Shown piece after piece: positions 18,597 through 28,100 of a stretch of DNA of 64,000 nucleotides (the stretch's first letter is position 1; each line of letters opens with the position of its first letter). The translations under genes and the position numbers were made by a program. The notes under the pieces were generated by a model that was not told the DNA's origin, made no database searches, and saw nothing but the letters and a program-made list of their open reading frames with translations. This DNA comes from CAWDMN01 sp963803155 (GTDB lineage Bacteria > Acidobacteriota > Terriglobia > Versatilivoradales > Versatilivoraceae): positions 81,648 through 145,647 of the forward strand of contig CAWDMN010000063.1 of assembly GCA_963803155.1 (NCBI GenBank), in the 5' to 3' direction.

Positions 18597-19289
18597 ATGC
18601 AAAACCCGATGGCGTTGAACCGTTCAATGATAGAAAAAGTCGTTCGGGATGTAGTCATGGAGAAGTTTGCCGGGCAGGGTTGTTGTAGCCGGCGACAGGA
18701 ATGCGCCGCTGCCCCTCGCCTTCTCGTCAACGTTTCGGCGCGGCATATGCATGTGACTCAGGCTCATCTGGAACAACTTTTCGGGATCGGATATCAGCTT
18801 ACGCCGATGCGTCCCCTTTATCAGGAGGGGCAATTTGCCGCCAAGGAGACCGTGACTTTGATTGGGCCGCGGAGCCGCTTGATTTCCAATTTGCGTATTC
18901 TGGGCCCCTGCCGGAAGCGCTCCCAGATAGAATTGGCTTTTACCGATGGCATTACTTTGGGGATTGAAAACCTGCCTGTCCGCATCTCCGGAGAAATCGA
19001 GGGCACCCCAGGGGCTTATGTGATGGGACCTGCCGGAATGATTGAAATGAAGGAAGGGGTGATCCGCGCGGCTCGACATGTGCACATGAGTCCGGCGGAT
19101 GCTGAAGGTTATGGGGTCAAGCACAAAGATATGATGAAGCTCAAAGTGGGGGGACCGGCTGGCGGCGTACTCGATCAAGTCGTGGTCCGGGTCGATCCCG
19201 CCACGAAGTTGGAAGTGCATATCGATACGGACGAGGCGAATGGTTGTGGTTTGCACCTTGCCGAGGTGGTGGAATTGTTGAAATCTTGA
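18597..19289 (+). CDS. pduL: PduL-type phosphate acyltransferase
   Basis: PduL swaps CoA for phosphate on an acyl-CoA inside microcompartments, regenerating CoA in the lumen. The 230-residue protein has the two beta-barrel PduL domains with zinc-binding histidines in SARHMHV and RAARHVHMSP. The N terminus (MALNRSMIEKVVRDVVMEKF) is an amphipathic helix like BMC encapsulation peptides. The start is uncertain: ATG 18597 has a weak GAGA upstream, and 18558, 18585 and 18609 are alternatives in frame. It is the first gene of the rightward part of the operon, directly downstream of the operator. Confidence 0.92.
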   Translation: MQNPMALNRSMIEKVVRDVVMEKFAGQGCCSRRQECAAAPRLLVNVSARHMHVTQAHLEQLFGIGYQLTPMRPLYQEGQFAAKETVTLIGPRSRLISNLRILGPCRKRSQIELAFTDGITLGIENLPVRISGEIEGTPGAYVMGPAGMIEMKEGVIRAARHVHMSPADAEGYGVKHKDMMKLKVGGPAGGVLDQVVVRVDPATKLEVHIDTDEANGCGLHLAEVVELLKS

Positions 19290-19345
19290 AGCTGATAGCG
19301 AATGGCTGGCTGCTGACAGCTCTTTAACGACAGGAGAAACAAATT

Positions 19346-19645
19346 ATGAAACAAGCCTTGGGAATGATTGAAACCAAAGGGATGGTGGCGCTCATTGAAG
19401 CCATTGATGCCATGTGCAAGGCGGCCAACGTGACCTTTGCGCGGTGGGAACCGATTGGGTCCGGTTTGGTGACTGCATTTGTGGAGGGGGATGTCGCCGC
19501 CTGCAAAGCAGCCACGGATGCCGGCGCTGAAGCAGCGGCCCGTCTGGGCGAGGTGATCAGCGTGCAGGTGATACCGCGCCCCCATGATGATTTAGATGCC
19601 TTTATAAAAGGGAAAAATCCGGCAGCGAAGAATGGCGAAAAATAA
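19346..19645 (+). CDS. BMC-H hexameric shell protein 1
   Basis: This 99-residue single-BMC-domain protein is of PduA/CcmK type, with the canonical start QALGMIETKGMVALIEAIDAM. The pore loop reads GSG at 38-40. The C-terminal tail (about 88-99) is short and charged. It has an AGGAGA ribosome site eight bases upstream. Hexamers of this type tile the shell facets and admit small polar metabolites. It is the first of three successive BMC-H genes that differ in the pore and tail. Confidence 0.95.
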   Translation: MKQALGMIETKGMVALIEAIDAMCKAANVTFARWEPIGSGLVTAFVEGDVAACKAATDAGAEAAARLGEVISVQVIPRPHDDLDAFIKGKNPAAKNGEK

Positions 19646-19865
19646 TGACTTGCGAAGCCAACGCTTTCTGAGATGGCGGCATGGAGGCTGGTGAGGGCAT
19701 GGGCAATGGAAAAGGAGACGGGCGGGATTGGTTGTCGGGGTGGCCAATTTGGCTGTTCTCTCTTCTTCTTTATCTCGCATCTTCATTTTTATCGCTCCAG
19801 GTGAGGCAAGCAAAAAAAAGGAGTTTCGCGATATCGGAACTCTCACTTCTTAAGTGGAGAAAAAT

Positions 19866-20135
19866 ATGAATCAGGCAATCGGATTGATCGAAACCAAGGG
19901 GCTGGTAGGTTTGGTGGAAGCCAGTGATGCCATGTGCAAAGCTGCCAATGTGCAACTGGTGCGGATGATTCAAATCGGCGGCGGTTTTGTCACGACGGTG
20001 GTTCGCGGCGATGTAGGCAGCGTTCGAGCGGCGGTTGATGCTGGAGCGGAAGCTGCCCGGGGAGTGGGTGAATTGATGGCTGCGCATGTGATTCCACGCC
20101 CCCACGAAGCCATCAATGAAGGGGTCTTGAAATAA
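19866..20135 (+). CDS. BMC-H hexameric shell protein 2
   Basis: The protein has 89 residues with one BMC domain. The pore loop is GGG (38-40) rather than GSG, so pore lining may differ from its neighbours. Cys24 in DAMCKAANV is shared with protein 1. ATG 19866 is chosen because GTGGAG lies just upstream; the in-frame GTG 19854 is less likely. About 220 bases separate it from protein 1, with nothing recognised between. Confidence 0.95.
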   Translation: MNQAIGLIETKGLVGLVEASDAMCKAANVQLVRMIQIGGGFVTTVVRGDVGSVRAAVDAGAEAARGVGELMAAHVIPRPHEAINEGVLK

Positions 20136-20350
20136 ATCGCTCGCCAGTCCGGAGAAAACCCGGCGCGCCAAAAGCGTCGAGTCGATTTTGTCAGCCTGGC
20201 AACGGGAAGGGTATCTGCATCAGGCTGCAATATTTTTAAAAGGCCATATTTTATTGAGCTTATATTTTTGTTGTTTTTGGAATTGCGGCAAAAAGTGGAA
20301 TGTGGCTCAGACCGATTCTGCTTCTATTCAAGTTTGATCAGGAGACTATC

Positions 20351-20620
20351 ATGGCGCAACAAGCAATTGGCATGATTGAAACCAAGGGGTTGGTATCGTT
20401 GGTACAGGCTACTGATGCTATGCTGAAAGCTGCCAATGTGCAGTTTAAAGGATGGAGAAAAGTGGGCAGCGGGCTTTGCACAAGTTTTGTTACGGGTGAT
20501 GTCGCGGCAGTCAAAGCCGCAGTAGATGCCGGCGTCACGGCGGCGCGGGCAATCGGGGAAGTGGTGAGCACGGATGTGATTCCGCGCCCCCACGATGATC
20601 TGTCCATCATTCTTCCGTAG
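20351..20620 (+). CDS. BMC-H hexameric shell protein 3
   Basis: The protein has 89 residues with one BMC domain, and the opening MAQQAIGMIETKGLVSL is canonical. The pore loop is GSG (39-41) followed by LCTSF, which puts Cys43 near the pore, unlike the other two hexamers. ATG 20351 is chosen for CAGGAGA upstream. About 215 bases separate it from protein 2. Having three paralogues suggests facets with different permeability. Confidence 0.95.
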   Translation: MAQQAIGMIETKGLVSLVQATDAMLKAANVQFKGWRKVGSGLCTSFVTGDVAAVKAAVDAGVTAARAIGEVVSTDVIPRPHDDLSIILP

Positions 20621-20642
20621 ATAGAGGTTCGGAAAGGATGAA

Positions 20643-20807
20643 GGCGGAAGGATGAGGGATGAGGGATGGGGGATGGGGGAGAAGAGTTGAGTGAAAAGTA
20701 GCGGTAATGAGGAATCCTAAACTCTCTTCCACCGATTAACCCGATCAAATCTCATCATTCTATTCACTCGACAGGCCGATTCAACCCTCATCCCTCATCC
20801 TTCCGCC
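20643..20807. repeat. Long-range inverted repeat between BMC-H3 and BMC-P1
   Basis: A 23-base arm (20643-20665, starting GGCGGAAGGATGAGGG) is perfectly complementary to 20785-20807, with about 120 bases between. The arms consist of short tandem GATGAGG-type units. It could form a strong stem in the operon mRNA, dividing shell hexamer genes from the pentamer and enzyme genes. Confidence 0.7.
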
Positions 20808-20840
20808 CTTATCCCTCAACCTTTCATAGTGAGGTTTGCC

Positions 20841-21137
20841 ATGTTTTTAGGAAAAGTGATCGGCAACGTGGTTTCCACCCAGAAGAATCCCAAGTTCCAG
20901 GGATTAAAGCTTCTGTTAGTGCAGCCGTACATCTCACAAGGGGAGAAGCTGGTGACCTCCGGCAGCACCATCGTTGCGGTGGATAGCGTCGGAGCGGGAG
21001 AAGGGGAACTGATTATGTTTACCCAGGGAAGTTCCGCGAGGCTCACTGACAACACCAAGGACAAACCTGTCGATGCGGTGATTATTGGGATTGTCGATAC
21101 GGTAGAGGTTTCGGGCAAACGATTGGAAAAACCTTGA
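20841..21137 (+). CDS. BMC-P (EutN/CcmL) pentameric vertex protein 1
   Basis: This 98-residue protein is of the EutN/CcmL/PduN family and caps the vertices of the shell. It opens MFLGKVIGNVVSTQKNP, with the usual DSVGAGEGE loop and the IGIVDTV C-terminal strand. ATG 20841 follows GAGG at seven bases; an upstream GTG 20829 would add four residues. It is one of three BMC-P genes, the number typical of PVM-type loci. Confidence 0.93.
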   Translation: MFLGKVIGNVVSTQKNPKFQGLKLLLVQPYISQGEKLVTSGSTIVAVDSVGAGEGELIMFTQGSSARLTDNTKDKPVDAVIIGIVDTVEVSGKRLEKP

Positions 21138-21276
21138 GAAAATTGACGAGTGATAAGTTAAAGCTGACGGGCCAGGCGAGGAAGAGTCAACCGTTCCGTC
21201 AAGGATTTCCTCTGGAGTCGATCCTTGGTATAACACTCGGCCCTTTTCACTAGCATTTATAGATGGGAGCATAAAG

Positions 21277-22716
21277 ATGACACAACAAGACACCATGGTA
21301 GCCGCCATAGTTCAGGAAGTGTTGCAGCGCCTTCAGCCCCACTTGCAGGGCGGACACGTTGCCCCGGCTCGGGTGGAAAATGGAAAAGATGGAGTATTCT
21401 CCAATGTCGACGAAGCAGTCCAAGCGGCTACAAAGGCCCAGGAAAAACTCGCTACCATGACGTTGGATGAGCGCGAAGAAATTGTGGACATTATCCGGTG
21501 TATTTGCCAGGACCGCGCCGAGGAACTGGGAAAGATGGAATTGGCGGAAACCAAGATTGGCCGCCTCGATCACAAAATTGCCAAACTGCAAGCCATCAAG
21601 CGGGTTTTGGGGACTGAAGCTTTAAAAACTGATGCGCGATCCGATCGCAGTGGAGTCTGCTTGATCGAGCATGCTCCTTTCGGGGTGATTGGGATGGTGT
21701 TGCCGGCAACTCATTCCGTTCCAACCATGGCAGGCAACGCTATCAATGTCATTGCAGCCGGGAATACTGCCGTCTTTGCGCCGCATCCCGCCGCTTGGAA
21801 GGTGGCGGCCTATGCGATACAAATATTTAACCGGGAGATTGAGAAAAAATCCGGTTTGAGGAACCTCATTTGCACAACGGAAAATCCCACCATTCAGACT
21901 ACTCAGGAGCTTTTCCAGCATCCGGGGATTAATCTGCTATGTGTTACTGGAGGGCCGGGAGTCGTCAAGGCCGCCATGCAGGCAGGCAAACGGGTGATTG
22001 CCGCGGGCCCGGGGAATCCCCCCGTGGTGGTGGACGAAACCGCCGATTTGGACAAAGCGGCCCAATCCATCATTATTGGGGCCTCCTTCGATAATAACTT
22101 GTTATGTATTGCGGAGAAGGAAGTGTTTGTGGTGGCCTCTGTAGCCGATGCCTTTATTGCGGCCATGCGCAAGGCCGGGGCCGTTCAATTGGATTCCCGG
22201 CAAATAGAAAAATTAACTCAGACTGTTTTTACCTTTGAGCCTGGGGCGGGGAGTGGGTGCGGCCGGGCCCACGTGAAACGGGAATTTGTGGGAAAAGATC
22301 CTCAAGTGCTCGGTGAAGCCATCGGTCTAAGAATCCCGCGGGGAGTGGATCTGTTGTTTGGCGAAACTCGTGAGGAGCATCCTTTTGTGCAAGAAGAGCA
22401 GATGATGCCCTTCATCCCGATCGTCCGGGTGCCGGACGTAGAAGCCGCCATCCAAGCCGCCAAGCGGGCCGAACACGATTATCGGCATACAGGCATCATC
22501 CACTCTCAAAATAATGAGAACGTGACCCGCATGGCGAGAGTTCTCAATACGACTCTTCTGATCCAGAATGCTCCATGCAATGCGAGCCTCGGCTCGGGGG
22601 GACCCGGTTATTTGAGTTACAGCATAGCAACTCCAACCGGCGAAGGGGTGACGACTCCGTTGACCTTCACCCGTCAACGGCAGCTGACCATCGGCGGAGC
22701 GCTCTACATCGTATAG
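21277..22716 (+). CDS. CoA-acylating aldehyde dehydrogenase (PduP/EutE type), BMC-associated
   Basis: The 479-residue enzyme oxidises an aldehyde to acyl-CoA with NAD. In this locus the expected substrate is lactaldehyde from fuculose- or rhamnulose-phosphate cleavage, by analogy with PVM compartments. The catalytic cysteine is Cys277 in NNLLCIAEKEV. The N terminus (MTQQDTMVAAIVQEVLQRLQ) is an amphipathic helix of encapsulation-peptide type, joined by a Gly/Pro-containing linker. GGGAG lies upstream of the ATG. It sits between BMC-P genes 1 and 2. Propionaldehyde or acetaldehyde cannot be excluded. Confidence 0.9.
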   Translation: MTQQDTMVAAIVQEVLQRLQPHLQGGHVAPARVENGKDGVFSNVDEAVQAATKAQEKLATMTLDEREEIVDIIRCICQDRAEELGKMELAETKIGRLDHKIAKLQAIKRVLGTEALKTDARSDRSGVCLIEHAPFGVIGMVLPATHSVPTMAGNAINVIAAGNTAVFAPHPAAWKVAAYAIQIFNREIEKKSGLRNLICTTENPTIQTTQELFQHPGINLLCVTGGPGVVKAAMQAGKRVIAAGPGNPPVVVDETADLDKAAQSIIIGASFDNNLLCIAEKEVFVVASVADAFIAAMRKAGAVQLDSRQIEKLTQTVFTFEPGAGSGCGRAHVKREFVGKDPQVLGEAIGLRIPRGVDLLFGETREEHPFVQEEQMMPFIPIVRVPDVEAAIQAAKRAEHDYRHTGIIHSQNNENVTRMARVLNTTLLIQNAPCNASLGSGGPGYLSYSIATPTGEGVTTPLTFTRQRQLTIGGALYIV

Positions 22717-22755
22717 GTGAAAGGTGCCAGGTGTCTGGATGGGAAGGCGCACTTG

Positions 22756-22795
22756 TCACTATTCACTATTCACTATTCACTATCCACTATCCACT
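22756..22795. repeat. Heptanucleotide tandem repeat
   Basis: Four TCACTAT units are followed by CCACTAT and a partial CCACT. The array ends seven bases before the ATG of the second BMC-P gene, occupying the place where a ribosome-binding site should be. It resembles the short tandem heptamers (STRRs) described in cyanobacteria. Confidence 0.85.
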
Positions 22796-22801
22796 GGCCC
22801 T

Positions 22802-23077
22802 ATGTTTATTGCTCGAATCGATGGTTGCGTTACCTCTACGGTCAAACACAAAAGCCTTGTCGGATACCGGCTCCTGATTGCACAACGGTTGGAGTCTGAC
22901 GGCAAGCCTGCGGGGGAACCACAAGTGGTGCTCGATACTTTGGGGGCCGGAAAGGGAAGCAGGGTAATCATTACCAGCGACGGCGATTTGGCTCGTCAAA
23001 CCTTGAATGACAACTCCACCCCCAGCAGGTTCTTTGTGGTGGGAATTATCGACAAGGTGACCATGGATGGAAAATAG
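22802..23077 (+). CDS. BMC-P (EutN/CcmL) pentameric vertex protein 2
   Basis: This 91-residue protein starts MFIARIDGCVTSTVKHKSL and has the family TLGAGKGS loop and the final VVGIIDKV strand. No Shine-Dalgarno is visible because the heptamer repeat fills the leader. Translation may depend on readthrough from the dehydrogenase gene 85 bases upstream or on low structure. It is expected to cap shell vertices, alone or mixed with the other two BMC-P proteins. Confidence 0.9.
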   Translation: MFIARIDGCVTSTVKHKSLVGYRLLIAQRLESDGKPAGEPQVVLDTLGAGKGSRVIITSDGDLARQTLNDNSTPSRFFVVGIIDKVTMDGK

Positions 23078-23143
23078 GCAAAGGCTAAAAAACGGCGAGA
23101 TAGTAGCTGTTCTAATCTCCGCGAAAGATTGGACGGAAATTTC

Positions 23144-23488
23144 ATGCGAATGGGTTATGTCAGGGGAAAAGTCGTCTTGAGTTTGGCCGTCCCGGAGTTG
23201 ACAGGTACCCGGTTCCTCATGGTGGAACCGATCAGCGCGGAAAATCTCGCTGTGCGAGAGGGCAAGGGAGGCGGCAAACAGCTGGTCGTGGCGGATCACC
23301 TGGCTCCCCACGAAGGGGAGATGATTAGTTTTGTGGAAGGGCGGGAAGCCGCCAATCCTTATTGGCCGGGGAAAGCCCCCGTCGATGCCTACTGCAGCAT
23401 GATCATAGATACCGTGGATTATCAGCCTCCGGCGGCGGAATTCCCGTCTGTTAATGTGGCGGGAAGCCGGAAAAGGAAAAAATCATGA
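23144..23488 (+). CDS. BMC-P (EutN/CcmL) pentameric vertex protein 3
   Basis: This 114-residue member starts MRMGYVRGKVVLSL and carries a short insertion around the DHLAPHEGE loop and a longer C-terminal tail with a basic end (SRKRKKS). ATG 23144 is preferred over an in-frame TTG at 23129. The stop overlaps the aldolase start by four bases (ATGA type), implying coupled translation. Confidence 0.9.
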   Translation: MRMGYVRGKVVLSLAVPELTGTRFLMVEPISAENLAVREGKGGGKQLVVADHLAPHEGEMISFVEGREAANPYWPGKAPVDAYCSMIIDTVDYQPPAAEFPSVNVAGSRKRKKS

Positions 23489-24603
23489 AACAAGCGGATC
23501 TGATGGAATATCAAGTTTTGACTGGCCGTGATTTGGAGAAGGTGATTCATTCCGGCGCCAAAGAAGTTTTGGTTTCGTCCAAAGTTATTTTAACTCCGAC
23601 GGCTCGCGACGCCATCCGGCGCGGCGGATTGCAGTTGATCCAATCAGGGGAAACATCGAAAAAAGAGGCGGGGCCTGTCGAGACGGGATCAAGCAGCGCC
23701 TGTGCAGCGCGGCCTGGTTTAGCCGCTCCCGCTGGGAAAACTTTGGAGACCCTCTTTCATTCTTCTGAAGCCCTGGCCATTAAAGAGGAAATCATCCGGG
23801 TCGGAAAAAAACTATGGGATCGTCAGTACGTGGATGGCAATGGTGGCAACATTTCCCATCGGCTCCGCGACAATCTCATCCTTTGTACTCCCACGCTTTG
23901 CAGCAAAGCGGACCTGAAGATTGAGGATATTTGCCTGGTGGATTTGGACGGGCAACAAACGGCGGGCAAACGCCCTCGGACCAGTGAAATATTAATGCAT
24001 TTGGAAATTTATAAAGCTGTTCCTCAAGCTAAAGCCGTGGTTCATGCGCATCCACCGCATGCGACCGCTTATGCCATCACGGGGCTGGTTCCGCCTCTTT
24101 GTATCATCCCGGAAAGCGAGGTCTTTATTGGATCCGTAGCGCTCAGTCCTTATGAAACCCCTGGAACCAAGACTTTTGCGGAGACTGTGGTGCCTTATGC
24201 CCAACAGCATAACACCATCCTGCTGGCCAATCACGGAGTGGTTTGTTGGGCGGATTCCGTAACTCATGCGGAGTGGTACATGGAAGTAGTCGACAACTAT
24301 TGCCGGACTCTGATGCTGGCGGCGCAGTTGGGGGCGCCTATCACGCGTATTCCTCCCAGCAAAGCCGCGGACCTGCTGGAGATTAAGAAACGCATGGGAA
24401 TCCCCGATCCTCGCTTGGAAATGAAGGAATGCCAGTTGTGCGATCAGCCGGATTTTCCGATTGGCAGCCGTCCACAAAGTCTGGCCTGTCCCACCAAATG
24501 CGCGGATGGACAAAAGGGGAATTGCACGCAGGATCCATCCAATCTGGAAGCATTAATTCAAAGCATCACGAATGAAATCGTCTCGGCAATGAAGCTGAAA
24601 TAG
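23485..24603 (+). CDS. BMC class II aldolase (fuculose/rhamnulose-1-phosphate type) with N- and C-terminal extensions
   Basis: The enzyme would split fuculose- or rhamnulose-1-phosphate into dihydroxyacetone phosphate and lactaldehyde. The class II aldolase/adducin core (about 90-310) has the zinc histidines in VVHAHPPHATAYA and ANHGVV, and the GNGGNISHR loop. At 372 residues it is much longer than FucA (about 215). An N-terminal domain (about 1-55) resembles a BMC-linked segment with LTPTARDAIRRGGLQL. A Cys-containing region (about 314-350) precedes a final amphipathic helix (LEALIQSITNEIVSAMKLK) of encapsulation-peptide type. It is the last gene of the compartment operon. Confidence 0.88.
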   Translation: MKQADLMEYQVLTGRDLEKVIHSGAKEVLVSSKVILTPTARDAIRRGGLQLIQSGETSKKEAGPVETGSSSACAARPGLAAPAGKTLETLFHSSEALAIKEEIIRVGKKLWDRQYVDGNGGNISHRLRDNLILCTPTLCSKADLKIEDICLVDLDGQQTAGKRPRTSEILMHLEIYKAVPQAKAVVHAHPPHATAYAITGLVPPLCIIPESEVFIGSVALSPYETPGTKTFAETVVPYAQQHNTILLANHGVVCWADSVTHAEWYMEVVDNYCRTLMLAAQLGAPITRIPPSKAADLLEIKKRMGIPDPRLEMKECQLCDQPDFPIGSRPQSLACPTKCADGQKGNCTQDPSNLEALIQSITNEIVSAMKLK

Positions 24604-25136
24604 TTGTGACTGATTTCGGCGGTTCGATTCTTTGGCATCAGGCCGGTGTCCTTCCGTGATTCTCCTCCCTCCCTGGTTGTTTCCAAATATTCTTTGATTA
24701 TCCCATCATGTTCAGATTAAAATATTATGCGGTTTGGGCTGGAATTCCCCAGGAGAAAGGTTCTTATTGTTGAGATCTGATTGGTGGGATTGAAAAAGCT
24801 CCGCACCCGTAGTCGCGAAGGTTTGCTTCCCCCTCCATTGCGTCATTTAACCCAGAGCTCCAGAAACTAGCTGAGCTTAACTTCATCAAACTCAACAAAT
24901 CGATTTTGGCATTGAATCTGCCTGATCTTTAAAGGATCAGTTTGTTCTAAACAGGGCAATCGAAAGCGCGGATGGGAATATATCCAGCGGTTGCGAAACT
25001 AAGGTTGTGAAGCGACTCTGCGTTTGACTCGGAGGGGTACTGAATAGTTACGATATTATTTTTAGGGAAACCGCACCAGATAACAGCAATTGGATATTTA
25101 GAAGGGAAATTTTTTATTCTAAGATGGAGGCAATGA
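24604..25136. other. Gap between the compartment operon and PFOR
   Basis: This 533-base region has one small hairpin (CTGATC 24922-24927 with GATCAG 24935-24940) followed by a weak T-rich stretch, which could end upstream transcription. GGAGG at 25126-25130 serves the next gene. No RNA gene was recognised. Confidence 0.4.
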
Positions 25137-28100
25137 ATGAAACGTCGCATGGTAACCATTGATGGCAACGAAGCGGCTGCGTATGTGGCCCACCGGACCA
25201 ACGAGGTAGTTGCCATCTACCCGATCACCCCCTCTTCCCCGATGGGGGAATGGTCTGACGCCTGGGCCGCGGCCGGCGTGAAGAACATTTGGGGGACGGT
25301 GCCGTTGGTGCAGGAGATGCAAAGCGAAGGAGGCGCCGCTGGAGCAGTGCATGGCGCTTTGCAGACGGGATCTTTGACCACCACTTTTACAGCATCTCAG
25401 GGATTGTTGTTGATGATCCCCAACATGTTCAAAATTGCCGGTGAATTGACATCCGCCGTGTTCCACGTATCGGCCCGGACCGTCGCCACCCATGCTCTTT
25501 CGATTTTCGGAGATCACGGTGACGTGATGGCGGCCCGCTCCACTGGTTGGGGCTTGCTGGCCTCCAACTCCATTCAGGAAGTGATGGATTTTGCCCTGAT
25601 TGCCCAGGCTGCCACGTTGGAAGCCCGGGTTCCATTCGTTCATTTCTTCGACGGTTTCCGGACTTCTCATGAGGTCATGAAAATTGAAGAGCTGACTGAA
25701 GACGATTTGCGGGCGATGATTGATGACGAATTGGTTCGTGCCCACCGGGCTCGCGCCCTCTCGCCCGAGCATCCGGTATTGCGTGGCAGTGCCCAAAATC
25801 CGGACGTCTTTTTCCAGGCGCGGGAAGCCTGCAATCCTTACTACAATGCCTGTCCCGGCATTGTCCAGAAGGCCATGGACAAGTTTGCCGCTTTGACCGG
25901 CCGTCAATACAGCCTCTTCGATTATTATGGCGCTCCCGATGCCGAACGCGTGGTGGTTCTCATGGGATCCGGAGTGGAAGCGGCGCAGGAAACCATCGAC
26001 TATTTGATGGCACGGGGCGAGAAGGTCGGGATGATCAAAGTCCGCCTGTTCAGGCCCTTTTCGGTGGCTGATTTCATCAAGGCTTTGCCGGCCAGCGTGC
26101 AAAAAATTGCGGTGTTGGATCGGACCAAGGAACCTGGAGCGGCGGGTGAGCCTCTTTATCAGGACGTGGTCACGGCTATTGCGGAATCGATTCAGGATGG
26201 AAAGGCTCCCTGGAGCAAGCTGCCGAAGATTACCGGCGGCCGTTATGGTCTTTCTTCCAAGGAATTCACGCCAGCCATGGTCAAAGCCGTATTTGATGAG
26301 CTCAAGAAGGATTCCCCCAGACGGCCCTTCACCGTGGGAATCGAAGATGATGTCACCAAGCTGAGCCTGGCTTATGATTCGCAATTTTCCACGGAACCCG
26401 AAAATGTTTTCCGCGGCCTCTTTTATGGTTTGGGCGCCGACGGAACAGTGGGCGCCAACAAGAATTCCATCAAAATTATCGGAGAAGAAACCGACAATTT
26501 CGCGCAAGGTTACTTCGTATATGACTCGAAGAAATCCGGCTCCATCACGGTTTCCCATCTGCGCTTTGGGCCCAGCCCAATCCACTCCACTTATTTGATC
26601 GACCAGGCGAATTTCGTGGCATGCCATCAGTTTGGTTTTCTGGAAACTTATGACATGTTGAAAAATGCCGTTCCTGGCGCCACTTTCTTGTTGAACAGTC
26701 CCTATGGCCCGGAAAAGGTTTGGGACACACTGCCTCGCGAAGTCCAGAAACAGATCATCGACAAGAAGCTCAAGTTTTATGTCATCGATGCCATCAAAGT
26801 CGCGCGTGAGACCGGAATGGGAGAGCGGATCAATTCCGTAATGCAGACCTGCTTCTTTGCCATCTCTAAGATTTTGCCTCGCGAGGAAGCTATCGCCCAG
26901 ATTAAGAATGCCATCAAGAAAACGTATGGCAAGAAGGGCGACGTCGTGGTGCAGAAGAATTTTGCGGCCGTAGATCAGACTCTAGCCAATCTGTCCGAGG
27001 TGAAAGTCCCTGGTGCCGTCACCAGCCAGATTACCAAGCCTCCCGTGGTTTCTGACAAGGCGCCCGAATTTGTCAAAAAGGTTTCTTCCACGATATATGC
27101 TCAAATGGGAGATAGTCTGCCCGTGAGTGCCATGCCGGTGGATGGGACTTTTCCGACCGCCACATCACAGTGGGAAAAACGGAACATTGCTTTGGAAATT
27201 CCAGTATGGGATGACGCCGTATGTATCCAATGCGCCAAATGTGCCATGGTTTGTCCTCACGCGGCCATCCGCATGAAGGTTTATGATTCCAAGTGCCTGG
27301 CAGGGGCGCCGGCTACTTTTAAATCCTGTGACTTTAAAGGACCGGAATTTCCAGGGATGAAGCTGACCATTCAGACCGCTCCGGAAGATTGCACCGGATG
27401 CGGGCTCTGCGTCAATGTTTGCCCGGCCAAGAACAAGCAGGAAGTGCGGCTGAAGGCCATCAACATGATGCCCCAACGGCCTCTGCGCGAGCCGGAACGA
27501 ATCAATTATGAATTCTTCCTCAACATTCCTGAAGTGGATCGGCGCACGGTAAAAGTGGGCACGATCAAAGGATCTCAGGTATTGCAGCCCCTGTTTGAGT
27601 ATTCCGGCGCCTGTTCAGGCTGTGGAGAGACTCCCTATGTCAAATTGATCACGCAGCTCTTCGGTGATCGTATGGTAGTGGCCAACGCCACGGGTTGTTC
27701 TTCCATCTACGGTGGGAACCTGCCGACCACTCCATACGCCGTGAACAAAGAGGGCCGTGGTCCAGCCTGGGCTAACTCGCTCTTTGAGGACAATGCCGAA
27801 TTTGGCTTGGGTTATCGGCTCACCTTGGATAAGCAGATGGAATTTGCCCGTGAACTGCTGGCAAAACTCTCTGGCCAGGTGGGCAAAGAGCTGGCTGACT
27901 CCATCATTAATGCAAAGCAGAAAGATGAATCCGACATTTACGACCAGCGGCAGCGTGTGGCTGAGTTGAAAAAGAAGCTGGAAGGAGCTGCTTCTCCCGA
28001 AGCCAAGAACCTGCTGGGGGTTGCGGATTATCTGGTGAAAAGATCGGTTTGGATTGTTGGTGGGGATGGATGGGCCTATGACATTGGTTACGGCGGATTG

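Noticed and set aside
24922..24940. Terminator of the compartment operon
   Set aside because: A six-pair stem with no real T-run and more than 300 bases after the last gene; too weak to call as a terminator.
24604..25136. Cobalamin riboswitch near B12-related genes (also checked upstream of 15722 and 52835)
   Set aside because: No B12-box-like conserved block was found in any of these leaders.
25119..26627. 502-codon reverse ORF opposite nifJ
   Set aside because: It lies wholly antisense to a clearly conserved gene, has no family features, and follows from codon bias of nifJ.
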